A stretch of 64,000 nucleotides of DNA, from assembly GCA_907163375.1 (NCBI GenBank), contig CAJQUW010002187.1:62001-126000 (forward strand). The letters run 5' to 3'. Of the stretch, positions 1-11,805 are shown piece by piece. Source of the stretch: Prostheceraeus crozeri. Lineage: Eukaryota > Platyhelminthes > Polycladida > Euryleptidae. Position numbers and translations under genes: made by a program. The notes below the pieces were generated by a model. It made no database searches. It had not been told where the DNA came from and saw only the letters and a list, made by a program, of their open reading frames with translations. The stretch's first letter is position 1. Each line of letters opens with the position of its first letter.

Positions 1-760
1 ACAGCTTGGACATATGTTCAGATGGCTACTTACGGCTGAGTTACCTCTTATATGTTCTTTTTTTCTTTGGTGTAATGTGCGTTTCGCTTGTCCCAAATAT
101 GGGGTATTAGGATCGACCCGACATTCAAAATGATACGCAACGCATGAATTATCGCATCAGCTTATTTGTTTTACCTTTCAGACTAAAGTACTGTCCTGTT
201 TTACAAGAGTTGAATATTATTTTAACATCATGGTCCATACAATTACCTAAATACTTTAACAAGTTTGCGTCGGAATTTTGTGGATTCATCTTTCTTCGTT
301 GCTTCTTTATCCGTGCTATATTTTATTTCCAGGAACTGCTTCATTAACAAGTTGATGAAGTCAATGGGATATGAGTAACTTAAGAGAATTTTTGTAATAT
401 TTTTGATCTCTATGTCAAACAGTTCTAAGCTTGAGCATACTGTACATTATACGCTCTATGTAACATTCCTATCACAAGGATACGTTTCCATTGGATAGGG
501 CAGGTATCATTATAATTCATTAGTAGACCTGTGTACTAGTATGTACTTTTTCTAAAATCGATGTGGATAGGCCATCACGTTTGTCAATTTCAACATGCAA
601 AAATGAAATTATATTTTTACTTTTCTCTCCTGTAAAGTTTAAATTGGGATGTTGTGAAATCAAAAAAGAATGAAACTTGTCTATATCCTCAATATTATCA
701 AAAAACAACTTATATTGATTAATGATATTAATAATTGTTTTTCTGTTAAACACACAGGAC
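1..760 (-). mobile_element. Penelope-like element (PLE), 3' part, runs off the left edge
   Basis: On the minus strand, about 753 down to 150 encodes the C-terminal part of a PLE-type reverse transcriptase. It shows a stretch like SQHPNLNFTGEKS followed by an FLHVEI segment (the FLDV motif) and then the typical thumb-region pattern. About 130 down to 1 encodes a GIY-YIG endonuclease remnant (PYLGQAKRTL, then EHIRGNSAVSSHL and a closing Cys). The RT followed by GIY-YIG order is that of Penelope-like retroelements. The copy is broken several times and looks old. Its 5' half is absent or too decayed to see beyond about 760, and its 3' end lies outside the window. Confidence 0.72.
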
Positions 761-3700
761 GCAGTGAATGTGAAACTCGTATAGTAAAAGCGTTGTTAAT
801 AAATGATAAAACGCCGAAATTAAATGAAACCCTATGTCTTACTGGTAATTCTCTTTTCTTAAAAGTATTCGAATAATTGTGTTTGATAATTGACATTGTT
901 TTCTTTGAATCGTTGTTTTCATATGAGCATACTATGTCCAGTCATTGGTTGCAGCTGCGCAAAAATAATTCGCATTTCCAGATTTCATTTGAGCTGTTTC
1001 ATCAGAAACGAGAACTTTAGATACATACCAAGCGTACACGCTACTAATTAAACAAAATTAAGTACGATCAATCATAGTAAAATAACTAGTATTAGAACTA
1101 AAGTTCATATTTTGTAAAGAAAAACGATTGCTTTCCCATCAGCCGAACATGTTTCAGAACTTCAGGTGCTCCATCTATAGCGGACAAGTCAAATTACGGA
1201 CAATACAATGGTGACAGTTTTGTATAAAATAATTATCATCGATAAAAACAGTTCAAGTGATCTCCTTTCACAACTTTACAGACAGAATAGAGGCACAGAA
1301 ATATACATATTTACAAAGGTCAAAACGCAACAATTCCACAAATTCAGAAAGAGTGGCACTGATCCGTTCCTTTAATTGGACAGCATGCTGAATATAAATA
1401 TATACATGTACATGTACATACAACAATGCAAGAAAATTCATTGTTTTTGTTTATTGCGAGAATCTTGCGTGGACATATTCACATACAAATAAGAAAGTCA
1501 TTTGCTGTCTTTCCAATGAAGTCATGTAGAGAGACGCATTATGTGCAATATGAAATATCAACGTACAAAAATTCAAACAGCGCACACAGAGTATATACAA
1601 TGTACAAATATGTAATTATGCAAAATGCATTGCAATACAAAATCAACTGCAATGCCCAGAGCTGCCGCGGTAGCTACATCCTCATATTCTTTGAAATTAA
1701 TGAGGATCCACATTCCCCATAGGTATTGCAGTGAAAATTAATTTGTAGATATTCCAATCAGATTAGCAGATTAATCAGGAGCATAGCAATATATGTATAT
1801 CATGCATTCTGAATTAAATGAACCTAAGTAACCAATGAACAATGCTTGAGTACTCATTGTCACAATCTCCCTTGAAGCCATTAAACCAAAGGCCTCAACG
1901 TGGTGAGATTTCTCAGCGTATGAAGGTTCCCCTCCCTCATTTGCTAATAGCTTCGTACCTTCATTGAGGTGGAGGTAAGTAAGAAAGTCACCTCATCCTC
2001 AAGCGGACGGGGATCCTCAGTGAATCCACATTAGTGAGACAGCTCTGACAACACCATATGACTTCCATGCAGTTTAGCTGAATTCAGCGAGGGTAATTGA
2101 CAAAAAAGTGACCAAATCATGTCTATTTCGCGCATGCATGCATTGCAATAAACAAGTCTCATCCGGAAAATAGACAAAAGATGAAGATGAAACACGTTCA
2201 TGGGCCGTTCAACAATAACAAAATTGCTTTAGGAGGTACGAGGATTGATATAACAGTTACCACATTTTCCCTACAACAACCCGGGCTTCTAATAGGTTTG
2301 ACCGATCAAGAAGCTAATCAACCGTTTCATATTAAGCACAGACATATCAACTGCAGAATGACATGATCATTCGCAGCATTGACGCTTCGAGTTCATCGCT
2401 GACATTTCAACAACAGAATTGCCGAAATAAGGTGAAGCTTTCCCGTTTCAAATTCCAATTACCATATCAACAGCATGATGAAGATAAAATTTGACTAAAA
2501 TTCACCCTAATCTATGGCAATCTGTAGCTGGAGACATGAAACAAGGAGGCAAATAACAACTGACAAAAAAGGGCTTAGACAAGTATCGTGGAGGCACAGA
2601 ATTAGATTCATCTGCGCGCGCTTCGGTTTCCTAGAAAGGAAGAATTGTATGTAACCTTAATATCGAAATGGCACATCACAAAATTAGACAACTTCCTCCT
2701 TCTCGAATGGATAATTCGTGTATCGCTTGCTATTGGAAATGGCAAACAATAAGCTGTCAGCAGAGGAACCAGACCAAGTGAGAGATGCGTGCGTGCTGTG
2801 ATGTCAATTCGCACACACCGAAACACACATCGATGCCTGGCTTCGATTCAGCGCATGCACTATACAGTGAGAAATGCCGAGGAGAGGATGTGAAAACATC
2901 AAGCGAACTGATTTTCGTACGCCTGCTACTTTTTTTAATAGTGATCGAAAGGGCCAACATTATGGAGAAACCTTGTGATCTGAATTTTTCGAATCTGAAG
3001 GAATTTTGGCAATCGAAGCACTTTGCTAGAACTCACATTAATCCGCAGCCGACGCACGACTTTTTTCCTATCTCTGTAAGGTATTAGGAATTCCTTTTTG
3101 CCCACTAAATAGGTTCCTCGATGTGCCGTCAATTTCGAATTAATCACACTTCTAGCAAACCGAAGCAGATAAACAAAATATTTAATTCTGTGATCGTCGA
3201 CAAGATTAAAATGGCTTCCACCATGGTTAGGAGCCAATACACTTTCATCGATGGATCTCATGATCGATATGTTCTACGCTTTTATAGGATTTATTGTTGA
3301 TGAGAACTCCATTAAAAGTTATTGGAGAATTGATTTCAAGACCATTAACGATTAGTTAATATTGGATATAGCAACTAACATCCATTTGTATTGTAAGTTT
3401 ATAGAGACGCAGATGAACAGAAAATTAGTCTTATAAATCGATTCACAGATGAAAATGATGATTGATAAACTAGCTTTGTGCAACACTTTGCTCTGTTCAA
3501 CCCTGAGGATGCACATTCGTCATTCAGACATTCGCTTCAGCATCTCAGTTCAATTTTCATCTACACGAGCGCAACTGACAAACACGTGCCGTGTCCGTTA
3601 TGTAGGTCCTATTGCATGAATCCAACCAATATGCTAAGCAGTCGATTTCATTCTCCATTTGCCCAGTTAGATATACTAGAGCATATTCGATGGAGGGAAA

Positions 3701-3900
3701 GCTGATTCTATAATCCTTTCATTGTTTCATTTTGCGTTTGAAACGATAATGCTGCAGTTAATTTGGTAAAGAGCAGCAGTTTGCGCACTCATACCGGCAA
3801 AAATGCACTTGAAACGGCAATGACGCAAATTCTTTTCGACTGCAGCACTGTGAAACAGCATTTTCAATCTTGAAGTGACAAAACTCGTTCTTGACGGGTC
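761..3900. other. Gene-free stretch
   Basis: No open frame here resembles a known family on either strand, and the longest (about 100 codons, 2785-3261) overlap one another in opposite directions. A short alternating tract (ACATGTACATGTACAT type) lies near 1404-1420. I see no terminal inverted repeats or splice-flanked exons. It is ordinary intergenic DNA as far as can be read. Confidence 0.5.
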
Positions 3901-3903
3901 AAA

Positions 3904-3932
3904 CCTACACTGTAAACTGTAGGGCACTAACT
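3904..3932 (+). repeat. Solo terminus of the MITE found at 12401-12690
   Basis: The string CACTGTAAACTGTAGGGCAC at this spot is nearly identical to the left terminal repeat of the small inverted-repeat element at 12401-12690. Only one end is recognisable here, so this is a fragment or a badly decayed copy. Confidence 0.5.
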
Positions 3933-4136
3933 TATGATTATTATATACTAACTTTATAATCAGTACCATATATAACTAAATAGTTACTATTATGAGATTT
4001 GCAATAAGCAAGTTAGTGAAATTTTCGACAGGCATTCATTAAAAATCAATTCAAACACACTACTGACAAATCGTGTAAGTTAGCGCGCCTGCAGGAAGTA
4101 AATAAATGCTACTTTTTACTAACACAAAGTAAGTAG

Positions 4137-4454
4137 AATAATTAAATATTGAGACACATCCTCAGTTGAAAAATGGGAACAGACCTGAATAGCTGTTATT
4201 TCATCCAGTATCAGGAATCATCAGTAGGCCTAGTTCTCATCTCTCAACATCGACACAGCCCCCTAGTTAAAGTTGCAGCCATGCGCGGGTAAGTTTTAGA
4301 TTTGCACCGTCGAAAATTTCACTGGCTTGCTAATTGTAAATCTCAAATTTGCCCGGGCATGGCTGGGGCTGATGATTCCTGATATTGAATGAAATGGCAG
4401 GTATTCAGGTCTGTTCTCACTTTTCAATTAATTACAACTCAGTATTTAATTATT
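4137..4454. mobile_element. Foldback MITE with about 90-bp arms
   Basis: The first about 90 bp (from AATAATTAAATATTGAG) are the reverse complement of the last about 90 bp, with scattered mismatches, and the inner part also folds (CCATGCGCGGG against CCCGGGCATGG). No coding capacity. The whole about 318-bp unit would form one long imperfect hairpin. The superfamily cannot be assigned from the ends. A fragment of the inner sequence recurs just upstream near 3988-4020. Confidence 0.65.
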
Positions 4455-4713
4455 CTTTTAATATCATTATTATGATCAACTTTCACTCGCGACCAATGAA
4501 AGCAGCCGCCGGAAAGTAATAATTTGTTGAAAGGGGTGTGGTTGTCGATGTGAAAGGAACAAACTAACTTGATGCGTCTGACATATGTAGGTGATGGTCG
4601 CCAACAGGAGGTTTTTGCAGTTTAATGCCTTCATCATGGAAAAGTAAAGATGTTCACTCCTCCTTTATCTATATTGACCAAAAGTCGAAGTTAAGTAAAA
4701 CAAAGATGTACAA

Positions 4714-4753
4714 ATGCCGAGCGTTTCGGGAATTCTCCCCTCGTCAGCGGCAT
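4714..4753 (-). ncRNA. Hammerhead-like motif, arm 1
   Basis: On the minus strand: stem I strand ATGCCG, core CTGACGA, stem II GGGGA/TTCCC with a GAA loop, core GAAA, then ACGCT and the second stem I strand CGGCAT. Stem I pairs perfectly over 6 bp. Both conserved core segments are present. The base expected as U16.1 is C, so cleavage may be lost. Stem III is only the tiny version known from PLE and retrozyme hammerheads. Confidence 0.55.
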
Positions 4754-4945
4754 AAAGTCAAACGGCAAATTTTTCTGTTAGGTACCCAAAGTAACATTTA
4801 TAACATCAGAGGCAGAGAGCAGATGTCAGATTCAGAATTCCACAAGTTCGCGTTTGCGATTTATCTGCGGTGAATTGTATTTGATGTAGAGAGCTTCTGT
4901 TATGTAACTCTGGGCAACTTACAGAAAACTTTGCCGATTGACTTT

Positions 4946-4984
4946 ACGCCGCTGACGAGGGGAGAATTCCCGAAACGCTTGGCA
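4946..4984 (+). ncRNA. Hammerhead-like motif, arm 2
   Basis: Same layout as the motif at 4714-4753 but on the plus strand. CTGACGA, stem II GGGGA/TTCCC and GAAA are identical. Stem I is weaker (GCCG against TGGC, with one G-U pair). It shares the C at the position expected to be U16.1, which suggests that both arms descend from one already altered copy or that the variant is tolerated. Confidence 0.5.
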
Positions 4985-5092
4985 CCTGTAAATTTTTGTT
5001 TTAATTAACTTCGACTTTTGGTAAATACATAGGGCCTATATATATAAAGAAGGCGTGAACACCTTTACTTTTCCATGATGAAAGCATTGAAC

Positions 5093-5390
5093 GTTTGACA
5101 TATGAATTAAAGAAAACTATTTAACTGATGTAAAGCAGCGTGAATGGAGAATTATAAACATTATCCACCTCAAGTAATCTTCAAAAGTTAGGCATTAGAG
5201 AAACGGTCGTCATAAATTTTTCTCAATTTAAGCAATTGTCTTACCTACATGTAAAAATATGAAAATATAAATACATAAAGAAATCAAAGAAATTATTTCA
5301 CTGATGATTTAATGCAACTCGGCAGAAAATGAAATGGAAACCGAGGTTGCACTAAAAGAAATACGGTAGCTGACAACAGGCAAACATAAT
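5093..5390. other. 3' flank of gene A
   Basis: Short AT-rich stretch downstream of the gene A stop. On the minus strand an ATTAAA-type poly(A) signal lies near 5305-5312, about 80 nt past the stop. That would be a normal distance, but the hexamer is a variant and common by chance in such AT-rich DNA. Confidence 0.3.
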
Positions 5391-6146
5391 TCAGGCATGA
5401 TTAGCTACCATATTGAAATGTAGGATTTCTGATCCTATTATTCCATTTTCCTTATGGGCTGTTAATACTTCAGAGAATGCATTTTTGATAACGCGCATTG
5501 ACTCAGGTCTCACGCAGTGTCCGTGATTTCCTCCACGTGGGCCCATGATAGGATGCACGATCGCTACAGGGGTCCACCATTGACCTGTATCATCGCTTAT
5601 CTGCACTTTGGTCTGCACATGTTTGGGATCCCGTGTGTCGATGACGTTAATGAAGTCAAACTCAAAATAGAAAAGAAAAAAGTCCAAAAGATGGAACTTG
5701 AGCGAATCTTCAGTTACTTCAGCATTCATAGGATGTATATTATTCAGTGGAAAGCCGGATTGTGAGTCAGTTGGCAAGGCTGGCATACAATTTCGTTGCT
5801 GCTGTTGAAAGATGAGCATAAGTGACAACTGAAATCCCCCTAGAAATCCAGTCGACGGATCGAGGATACCATGAGATTTGGCCCACAACTTAAGCAACAC
5901 AATTAGAGGTCGAACAAGCGGATTAATGAAAGAGTAATCTCTGAGAAGGCACGCCATAGCTTCGTTCTCATGCCGGTTCCAACTAACATCGATATCTGAA
6001 TTGCTGGTTTCGTGAATGAGTTTGATGATAGGAACACGAGCACGATGAAGATAAACGATGAACTTGAACGGGAACACTTCAGAGAATTGACTCGTGCGAA
6101 GATGGAAGGCAACCTCATCGAGACCTCCAGTATCAACAACCAATGG
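5391..6146 (-). CDS. TENT-type nucleotidyltransferase gene A, exon 2 (C-terminal 251 aa)
   Basis: Second and last exon of a probable non-canonical poly(A)/poly(U) polymerase. The exon opens right after a good acceptor (TTGTCTTTTGCAG) in phase 0. It completes the nucleotidyltransferase fold: VPIIKLIHE, then SDIDVSWN, where the second D (residue 144 of the joined protein) is the third catalytic carboxylate. A PAP-associated segment follows (NPLVRPLIVLLKLWAKSHGI, then GFLGGFQLSLMLIFQQQ) and the exon ends near HPIMGPRGGN and an AF-containing helix typical of the family. Joined to exon 1 at 15927-16199 it gives 342 residues, close to the size of Cid1-like minimal enzymes, with no RRM or zinc finger. 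The closest relative in the window is gene B. OAS/cGAS-type synthases share the fold, but the KLWAK and QLSLMLI region fits TENTs better. Substrate unknown. Confidence 0.82.
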   Translation of the reverse strand, partial: PLVVDTGGLDEVAFHLRTSQFSEVFPFKFIVYLHRARVPIIKLIHETSNSDIDVSWNRHENEAMACLLRDYSFINPLVRPLIVLLKLWAKSHGILDPSTGFLGGFQLSLMLIFQQQQRNCMPALPTDSQSGFPLNNIHPMNAEVTEDSLKFHLLDFFLFYFEFDFINVIDTRDPKHVQTKVQISDDTGQWWTPVAIVHPIMGPRGGNHGHCVRPESMRVIKNAFSEVLTAHKENGIIGSEILHFNMVANHA

Positions 6147-8632
6147 CTGCAAAAGACAAATTTGCTGAATAGATTCGTATCAACCAATAATCATTTATAC
6201 AGCAAAAACCAAACAGCATGTAATATAACCTTGGTAATGGACTTTGGTAAAAACCATTGAAAAATTGCTCGCTTAAAACTGACAACAAAAATTCTGGAAG
6301 GCACCGAAAAATGCCTTATTACAACAAACTTACAACCCGAACCCCTCCAAATTACAGCTGTAATTAGTAAGGAGTGCGGGGAGGAGTGACAGATGGATTG
6401 GTGCCCCCACCGCATCCATCCATTGAAGTATGAAGGTTTTGAGAAAATCCACTGTAAATTTGAGCGCAATTAAATCGAAACATATATTTGTGACAAAAAT
6501 GAGTATCTTTCCGATCACGTTATCAGAGTCCAGGTTTTTCCACGGTTCAGACTTTCAGGTTTTCAAATACATTTTTTCAACCATCGATAATTTTCAGAAT
6601 TCTCAGTTTTCTGCCGGTCTGAGCACTATGTTTTTGGGACAGCTATCTTAGAAAGATATTCACCCAAAATGCCAAAGTATAAATAGGGGTCTCTTAACTT
6701 AAAATATCGCTACAAACGTGAAATGCGGGTAAATGATAATATTATCTGAGCACACAGATGCCCGCTAGCAGCGCGCGTCGGAGTGGGATTCCATTCATAT
6801 TTCCAAGACGCTGGAATGTAGCGTGGCATTGTGTAGTTAATGTTGTGGTGACCGTCTCAGTGCGACTATTCCTGGAGCGATTTCAGCATTTGTGGTGAAT
6901 ATTATGGTTAGTCTCTTCGTCTTATCGCCTGATATGCATGCTAAATTGGTGACTTGAAATATTCAAAATGTCAAGATATACTCAACAAAGTATCTGCTTT
7001 ACACACTGATATTCGTGTTAATATTGAAAATGTCTCGGTCACTGCTGACGTCCCATGTTCTTGTACCGAGCCCATTCCTAGACCCATGGCCCGACAAACC
7101 CATAGGCCATCCCATGGGGCTCGATGCAATTGGTCATCCGTGGTAATGACTTCATAACATTTTCATAAAAATTTCAACAAATGTGTGCCACTTTCTCTCC
7201 AAATAGGATGTCTGTTTACACTTGTACTTATTTCATTTGTTTAGAACGGTCCGAGTACTATCTGGATTGTGAGATGAAACATTTGCTCAGTGATTCTTGA
7301 ACAGGTTGGAAGATGACTCTATCCTCCCTTCGACGGTGCGTTGTGTTCTCCGATAAAGAAATTTTCAGCACAAATTGATCAGGGATGAAAACCATCAACG
7401 TCAGCGCATTGTGGAAGAAAATCTGACTATAACACTGGAAATCATATCAGCCATGCTATGGAATATGAGTGAGTGTTTGTAGCTGTGCTTTGACTTTGAT
7501 GGTACACATTGAAAATTTACTGTAAATCAATCGTGCTTTCCATGATGCCATCTCTTTCTATATTGGCTCGAGGAGCTACTGTAACTTTGGCCGTCTTGGA
7601 GGTCAGCCACAATTTTGAATGGCAAAAGAAGTTGAAGTACAAAACAAGGTGCTCATGGACTATCTCCTCCACGTTTTCAAAACTGTCTAAAATCTGCAAA
7701 GATGAATCACTCCCGCATGTCAAATTTGTGCAAATAAGAGACGTCTGAGAACCTGAGTGAAATAAGATCCCTTTGAATAAGTGACGATTACTTGAAGGGT
7801 AGCGATGTCAGAAGCTTGGTGAAACTTCGTCTGACCTCTTCTGAACAGATAGCACTAAGTCAACAGAGCATTTCCGATTACTTGTGAAGTGATAAGATCA
7901 GGGTGTCCGCGCAAATTTGAATGAAAATTTCCCGGTGTTTTCCAGGATTTCCAGGGTAAAATTCATTTTCCAGGTTTTCCAGGGAAATTTATCAAAAATC
8001 GGGGGTCAAATTTGAACGAAAATTTCCATACTTTCTGCAAGGAAATTTTACTCAAATGCACGCGTCAAATTTAAAAGAGAAATTCCGAGAAAAATCTACC
8101 CACAGTAGTGGCTAAGGAGTTTACATACCATAAAATTAATATTATTGAAGACAAAAATTTGAAAAGTGGCGTGAAATTGGTTGAATTTTTAAGGCGCAGG
8201 TGATTCCAAATAAAAAATATCAATACATGCATCAGACGGCTACATTATATTCATAAAAAATGAAAATATAATCGATCGTAACAAATTTAAAGCTTGCGGG
8301 TTGAGGAGAACTAAACAGAGAAAAAGCATAACAGTAAATAACGAAAAATATAAGACTTAACAATGAAATGGAACATTAACGGAATATCTGCAAAGTCCAC
8401 TCTATAATAAAATGCAACAAGGTGAACGTCAGAGCGTTGTCATTCAGGTAAGATCATTTGAACTGAAGCATTGCAGCTTGAATCCGTGGAAGGTGGAAGA
8501 CCAAGAGCCAGAAAGAGGAACAAAATGATTGATGTGCTGCACATGCATGAGAGTGATCACAATCAGTTTAAGAGAGTGACACAGAGAAGAATGGACCGAG
8601 GAAAGCTCACTGGCACACGACGTGTCAATATA

Positions 8633-10448
8633 CGAGGGGCGTTCCAAAAGTATCCGGATTGAGCCCATAACTTTAAGAGTAATTATCTTATGCTTCTGAA
8701 GTTTTGATATGTTCAACCCATAGTCATCATTAATAAGCACAAAAAATTTCATTCCCGATTTCTTTATTAGTTACAAAGCTGCAAATATTTTAGTATTGTC
8801 ACTAATTGAAATTTAGACTTTAGTGACGACCAAAAACAATATTTTGTCAAAAAAAATGGATATTTAAACATTTTTTATCAAAAAAGAAAAAGGGATACAT
8901 GTTACAAACTAACAGTCTTCTTGTGGCAGAGCAACCTTCTCAATGTAGTCACCTTGCAACATGATGCACTTCTTCCAACGATCTTCAAGTTTGCGAATGG
9001 CAGACTTGAACCATTCAGGTGAGATGGACGGCAACACTGATCTCGTCTTCTGTTCCAGCTCCTCCCTTGTGTCGAAATGCATTCCACGTAGAATGCTTTT
9101 CATGTGAGGAAATTCGGTCTAAAATCCGATGGTGCCAGGTCTGGGCTGTATGGCGGATGCGGTGCGATGTCCCAACACAGATCATCTATCCTCTTCATCG
9201 TTTTCCAAGCGGTGTGTGGGGTCTGGCGTTGTCTTGATGGAGCAGGATCACTTTCGATTTCTTCCCTGGACGGCGATGTCGAAGATGGTGATGGACTTCT
9301 TGCAATACTCCACAGTAGTAATCCGCATTGATTGTAGTGGAGTCGGGAAGAAAGTCCAAGTGGATGATGCCTTGTTCATCCCAGAAAGCAGTCAACATGA
9401 TCTTCTTTGCCACTGGAGAAGACTTTGCCTTCACGGGGGGCGTGGAACCCTTCGTCAACCACTGCTTCGATGCTTCTTAGTTTTCGGGAGAGAAGTATGG
9501 CAGCCAAGTTCCATCAGTTGTCATGAAGCGTGCCCAGTATCCATCAGCTCCCTCGGTCTGAAGCGCCAGCACATTTTCTTGTGAGCATTCCACCCTTCGA
9601 GTTCTTTGGTCTGAATTCAGCAATTTTGGCACCCAACGAGCACACAGTTTACTCAATTGAAGATGGTCTTTCAAGATGCGGTGTACAGTTCCACGAGATA
9701 AGCCGAGCTTGATGGTGATTTGAGAAACTAAAGACCGTCGGTTTTCCATTATCACTTTCTCGACATTCGCGATTGCATGTTGGCTAGTGGCATCCGCTGG
9801 GCGACCCGATCGACTTTCATCGCTGATGTTCTGGCGACCTTCACGAAACTGTTTTGCCCATGCAAAAACCTGAGTTCGTGACAAAGCAGATGAGCCAAGT
9901 TGATTGACTAGCCTCGAATGAATTTCTGTTGGTGTAGACCCCTCGAATGTCAAAAAGGCGATGATTGCGCGCTGGCTCTCCGGTTTCTGAATACTCGTAT
10001 CTTCCATCGCGTGACTGTATCGACGATTGATTGAAAAATAATTAAGTCATTAACTTTAATGTGACAATTCGTGAATCACGAACATCGAACGCAGCTCAGT
10101 GAAATCCATGAGACGAGTGCAATTCAATAACAAACTTTGCATCTGACTAAATCAGTCAACATTCTAAAGCAAGAAGACATCAAAGTCGGGAGAAGAATTC
10201 ATAAGAAAGAAAAGAAACAATAAATGATATGATCTTACGATTCTTAATAATCAATTTGGTCGTCACTAAATTTCAAGTAGTGACATTACTAAAATATTTG
10301 CAGCTTTGTAACCAATTAAGATATCGGGATGAAATTTTTTGTGCTTATTAATGATGATAGTGGGTTCAACATACCTAAACTTCAGAGGGATCAGATCATT
10401 ACTCTCAAAGTTATGGACTCAGTCCGGATACTTTTGGAACGCCCCTCG
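8633..10448 (-). mobile_element. mariner element with long (about 190 bp) terminal inverted repeats
   Basis: A complete 1,816-bp unit flanked by TA (8631-8632 and 10449-10450). Both ends start CGAGGGGCGTTCCAAAAGTA and stay alignable for about 190 bp (8633-8825 and 10257-10448), far longer than the roughly 30 bp usual for mariner. The transposase lies on the minus strand between them. The element sits inside the hAT at 7899-11174 and is therefore the younger of the two. The two long repeats differ at roughly one base in ten, so it is not a fresh insertion. Confidence 0.9.
8909..10007 (-). pseudogene. mariner transposase, DD34D type, disrupted
   Basis: Starts MEDTSIQKPESQ at 10007 and shows the two helix-turn-helix blocks (FTYPE-like start, then SRGTVHRILKDHL). 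The catalytic parts follow: first Asp in TTDGTWLPY, second Asp in HQDNARPHT, and third Asp in YSPDLAPSDF, the last in another frame near 9150. The C-terminus (MKSILRGMHFDTREELEQKT) is at 9103 and below. One in-frame TAA interrupts it at 9477-9479. At least one frameshift lies between about 9195 and 9103, and another stop follows. All three catalytic Asp positions survive, so decay is recent relative to loss of selection. The family normally has about 345 residues in one frame. Confidence 0.88.
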
Positions 10449-10629
10449 TATCTGCATATTGAAAACCTACTTGAAATGTGTTTGAAAATATTCGATATTA
10501 GCCTCGGATCATTCGGAACAAGCCTGGTGCCTAAATGAAGTTTATATGTTCAGCACCATTTTGCGTCAGTAGATTCTGCCACACGGCAATCAAGTGTGTA
10601 ATAGCATTAATCCTAGATTACGGCTCCTA

Positions 10630-10965
10630 GTTCCCCATACCGCACGACGTTAATGAGGGAGTCTACAGCTCATAGTCCACCATTCCACACGACGTTAATG
10701 AGGGAGTCTACAGCTCATAGTCCACCATTCCACACGACGTTAATGAGGGAATTTACAGCTCATAGTTCGCCAATCCGCACGACGTTAATAAAGGAGTTTA
10801 CGGCTCCTAGTTCTCCATACCACACGCCGTTAATGAGATGAGGGAATTTACAACTTCTAGTTCACCTCACCGCGCAGCGTTTGTGAGGGAATTCACAGCT
10901 ACTAATTCACCATACTGTACAACGATTAGGAGTTCGACAACAGCTCATAGTTAACCATACCACGC
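10630..10965 (+). repeat. 45-bp minisatellite, about 7 copies
   Basis: Tandem units begin CACACGACGTTAATGAGGGA and continue through an ACAGCTCATAGT segment, with period 45 bp. Units 2 and 3 are almost identical and the outer units are diverged, as expected for an array growing from its middle. Because 45 is a multiple of three, one frame stays open (a repeating RESTAHSPPFHTTLM peptide), but that is a by-product of the period. It lies inside the hAT between the mariner and the right terminus. Confidence 0.85.
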
Positions 10966-11805
10966 AGTTCGGTCTCATTCATGTTGTATACTTTATGATA
11001 GGAGATTCCAGAGTGGAGATGGAGATATGAAGAATAAAATCTGGAAAAATAGAAAACACTTCAACCATAGAGCAAGTATGACTTCAACAACTTGCAATTA
11101 GTGTTTTAATTAGTCTCAAAATTTCCCGGACTTTTCCAGGATTTCCAGGTTTTCCAGGGGGCGCGGACACCCTGGATAAGATACACGAAGATAATTTGAT
11201 AGTTCCAGCGGAGACCCCGTAGTGTTCCGCTGGATTCCTACCTGTGCTAGGACCATCAGGTCTCTAAAAGGAGACAGCAAGGGGTCTGACGGACTGATAT
11301 TTTTCCTGCACAAATCAGGACAATCATTAATTTGGGATGCCACGGTAGCGGACACTTTCTGTCAGTCTAAAATCAGCAGCACGTGTCTTGTCCCGGGGAT
11401 CTGCAGCATCAGCTGAGGAAAAAAGCACTGGATTCCTAAGTGACAATTATCTTTTTGAGCCGCTTTGAAACATCAGGAACCTGGGAACAAAATTAGACCC
11501 GCGTCATAGGGGAAATCGGGAATCGTCTGATAATGTCCACTTGTGATCAGCGTCAGACGGGGTGGTTGGCGCGGAGAATATCTTCGGCTACTGTTCGATG
11601 GAACGCAATGGCAATAACAAACTTCGTCTCTAAATTTTCAGAAAATTTTTCTACCTACTGTTTTTACTCTTTTTTTAGTTTCTTCCTCGTGAAGAACTTT
11701 CTGCTTGATTCGTGATGTTATTGTGTCTTTGTCCTAACATAATTAACTTATTGCGTTTGGGTAGTGGTCATAGGAATATTTTAATTATTAGCCGATGAGA
11801 CGAAG

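Larger units (their letters stand above)
4621..5092. repeat. Inverted repeat carrying hammerhead-like cores in both arms
   Basis: Sequence from about 4621 to 4800 reappears inverted from about 5092 back to 4890, with roughly 85-90% identity by eye. The arms share CATCATGGAAAAGTAAA at the outer ends and AAAAGTCGAAGTTAA inside. Each arm holds a hammerhead-ribozyme-like core, annotated separately. There is no coding capacity. It resembles a non-autonomous derivative of a PLE or a retrozyme-like element, but no PLE protein sequence is attached, so that assignment is inference. Confidence 0.6.
7899..11174. mobile_element. hAT transposon, non-autonomous, with a mariner nested inside
   Basis: The ends are inverted: CAGGGTGTCCGCGC at 7899 and its complement ending at 11174. 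A perfect 8-bp direct repeat GATAAGAT flanks them at 7891-7898 and 11175-11182, the target duplication expected of hAT. Subterminal parts repeat CCAGG/TTTCCAGG motifs. No hAT transposase is readable. The 3,276-bp element contains a complete mariner (8633-10448) and a 45-bp minisatellite (about 10630-10965), so the hAT proper is about 1.4 kb. The exact duplication suggests moderate age at most. Confidence 0.88.

Noticed and set aside
10630-10965. CRISPR-like array
   Set aside because: Units are contiguous 45-bp tandem repeats with no spacers, in a eukaryotic transposon.
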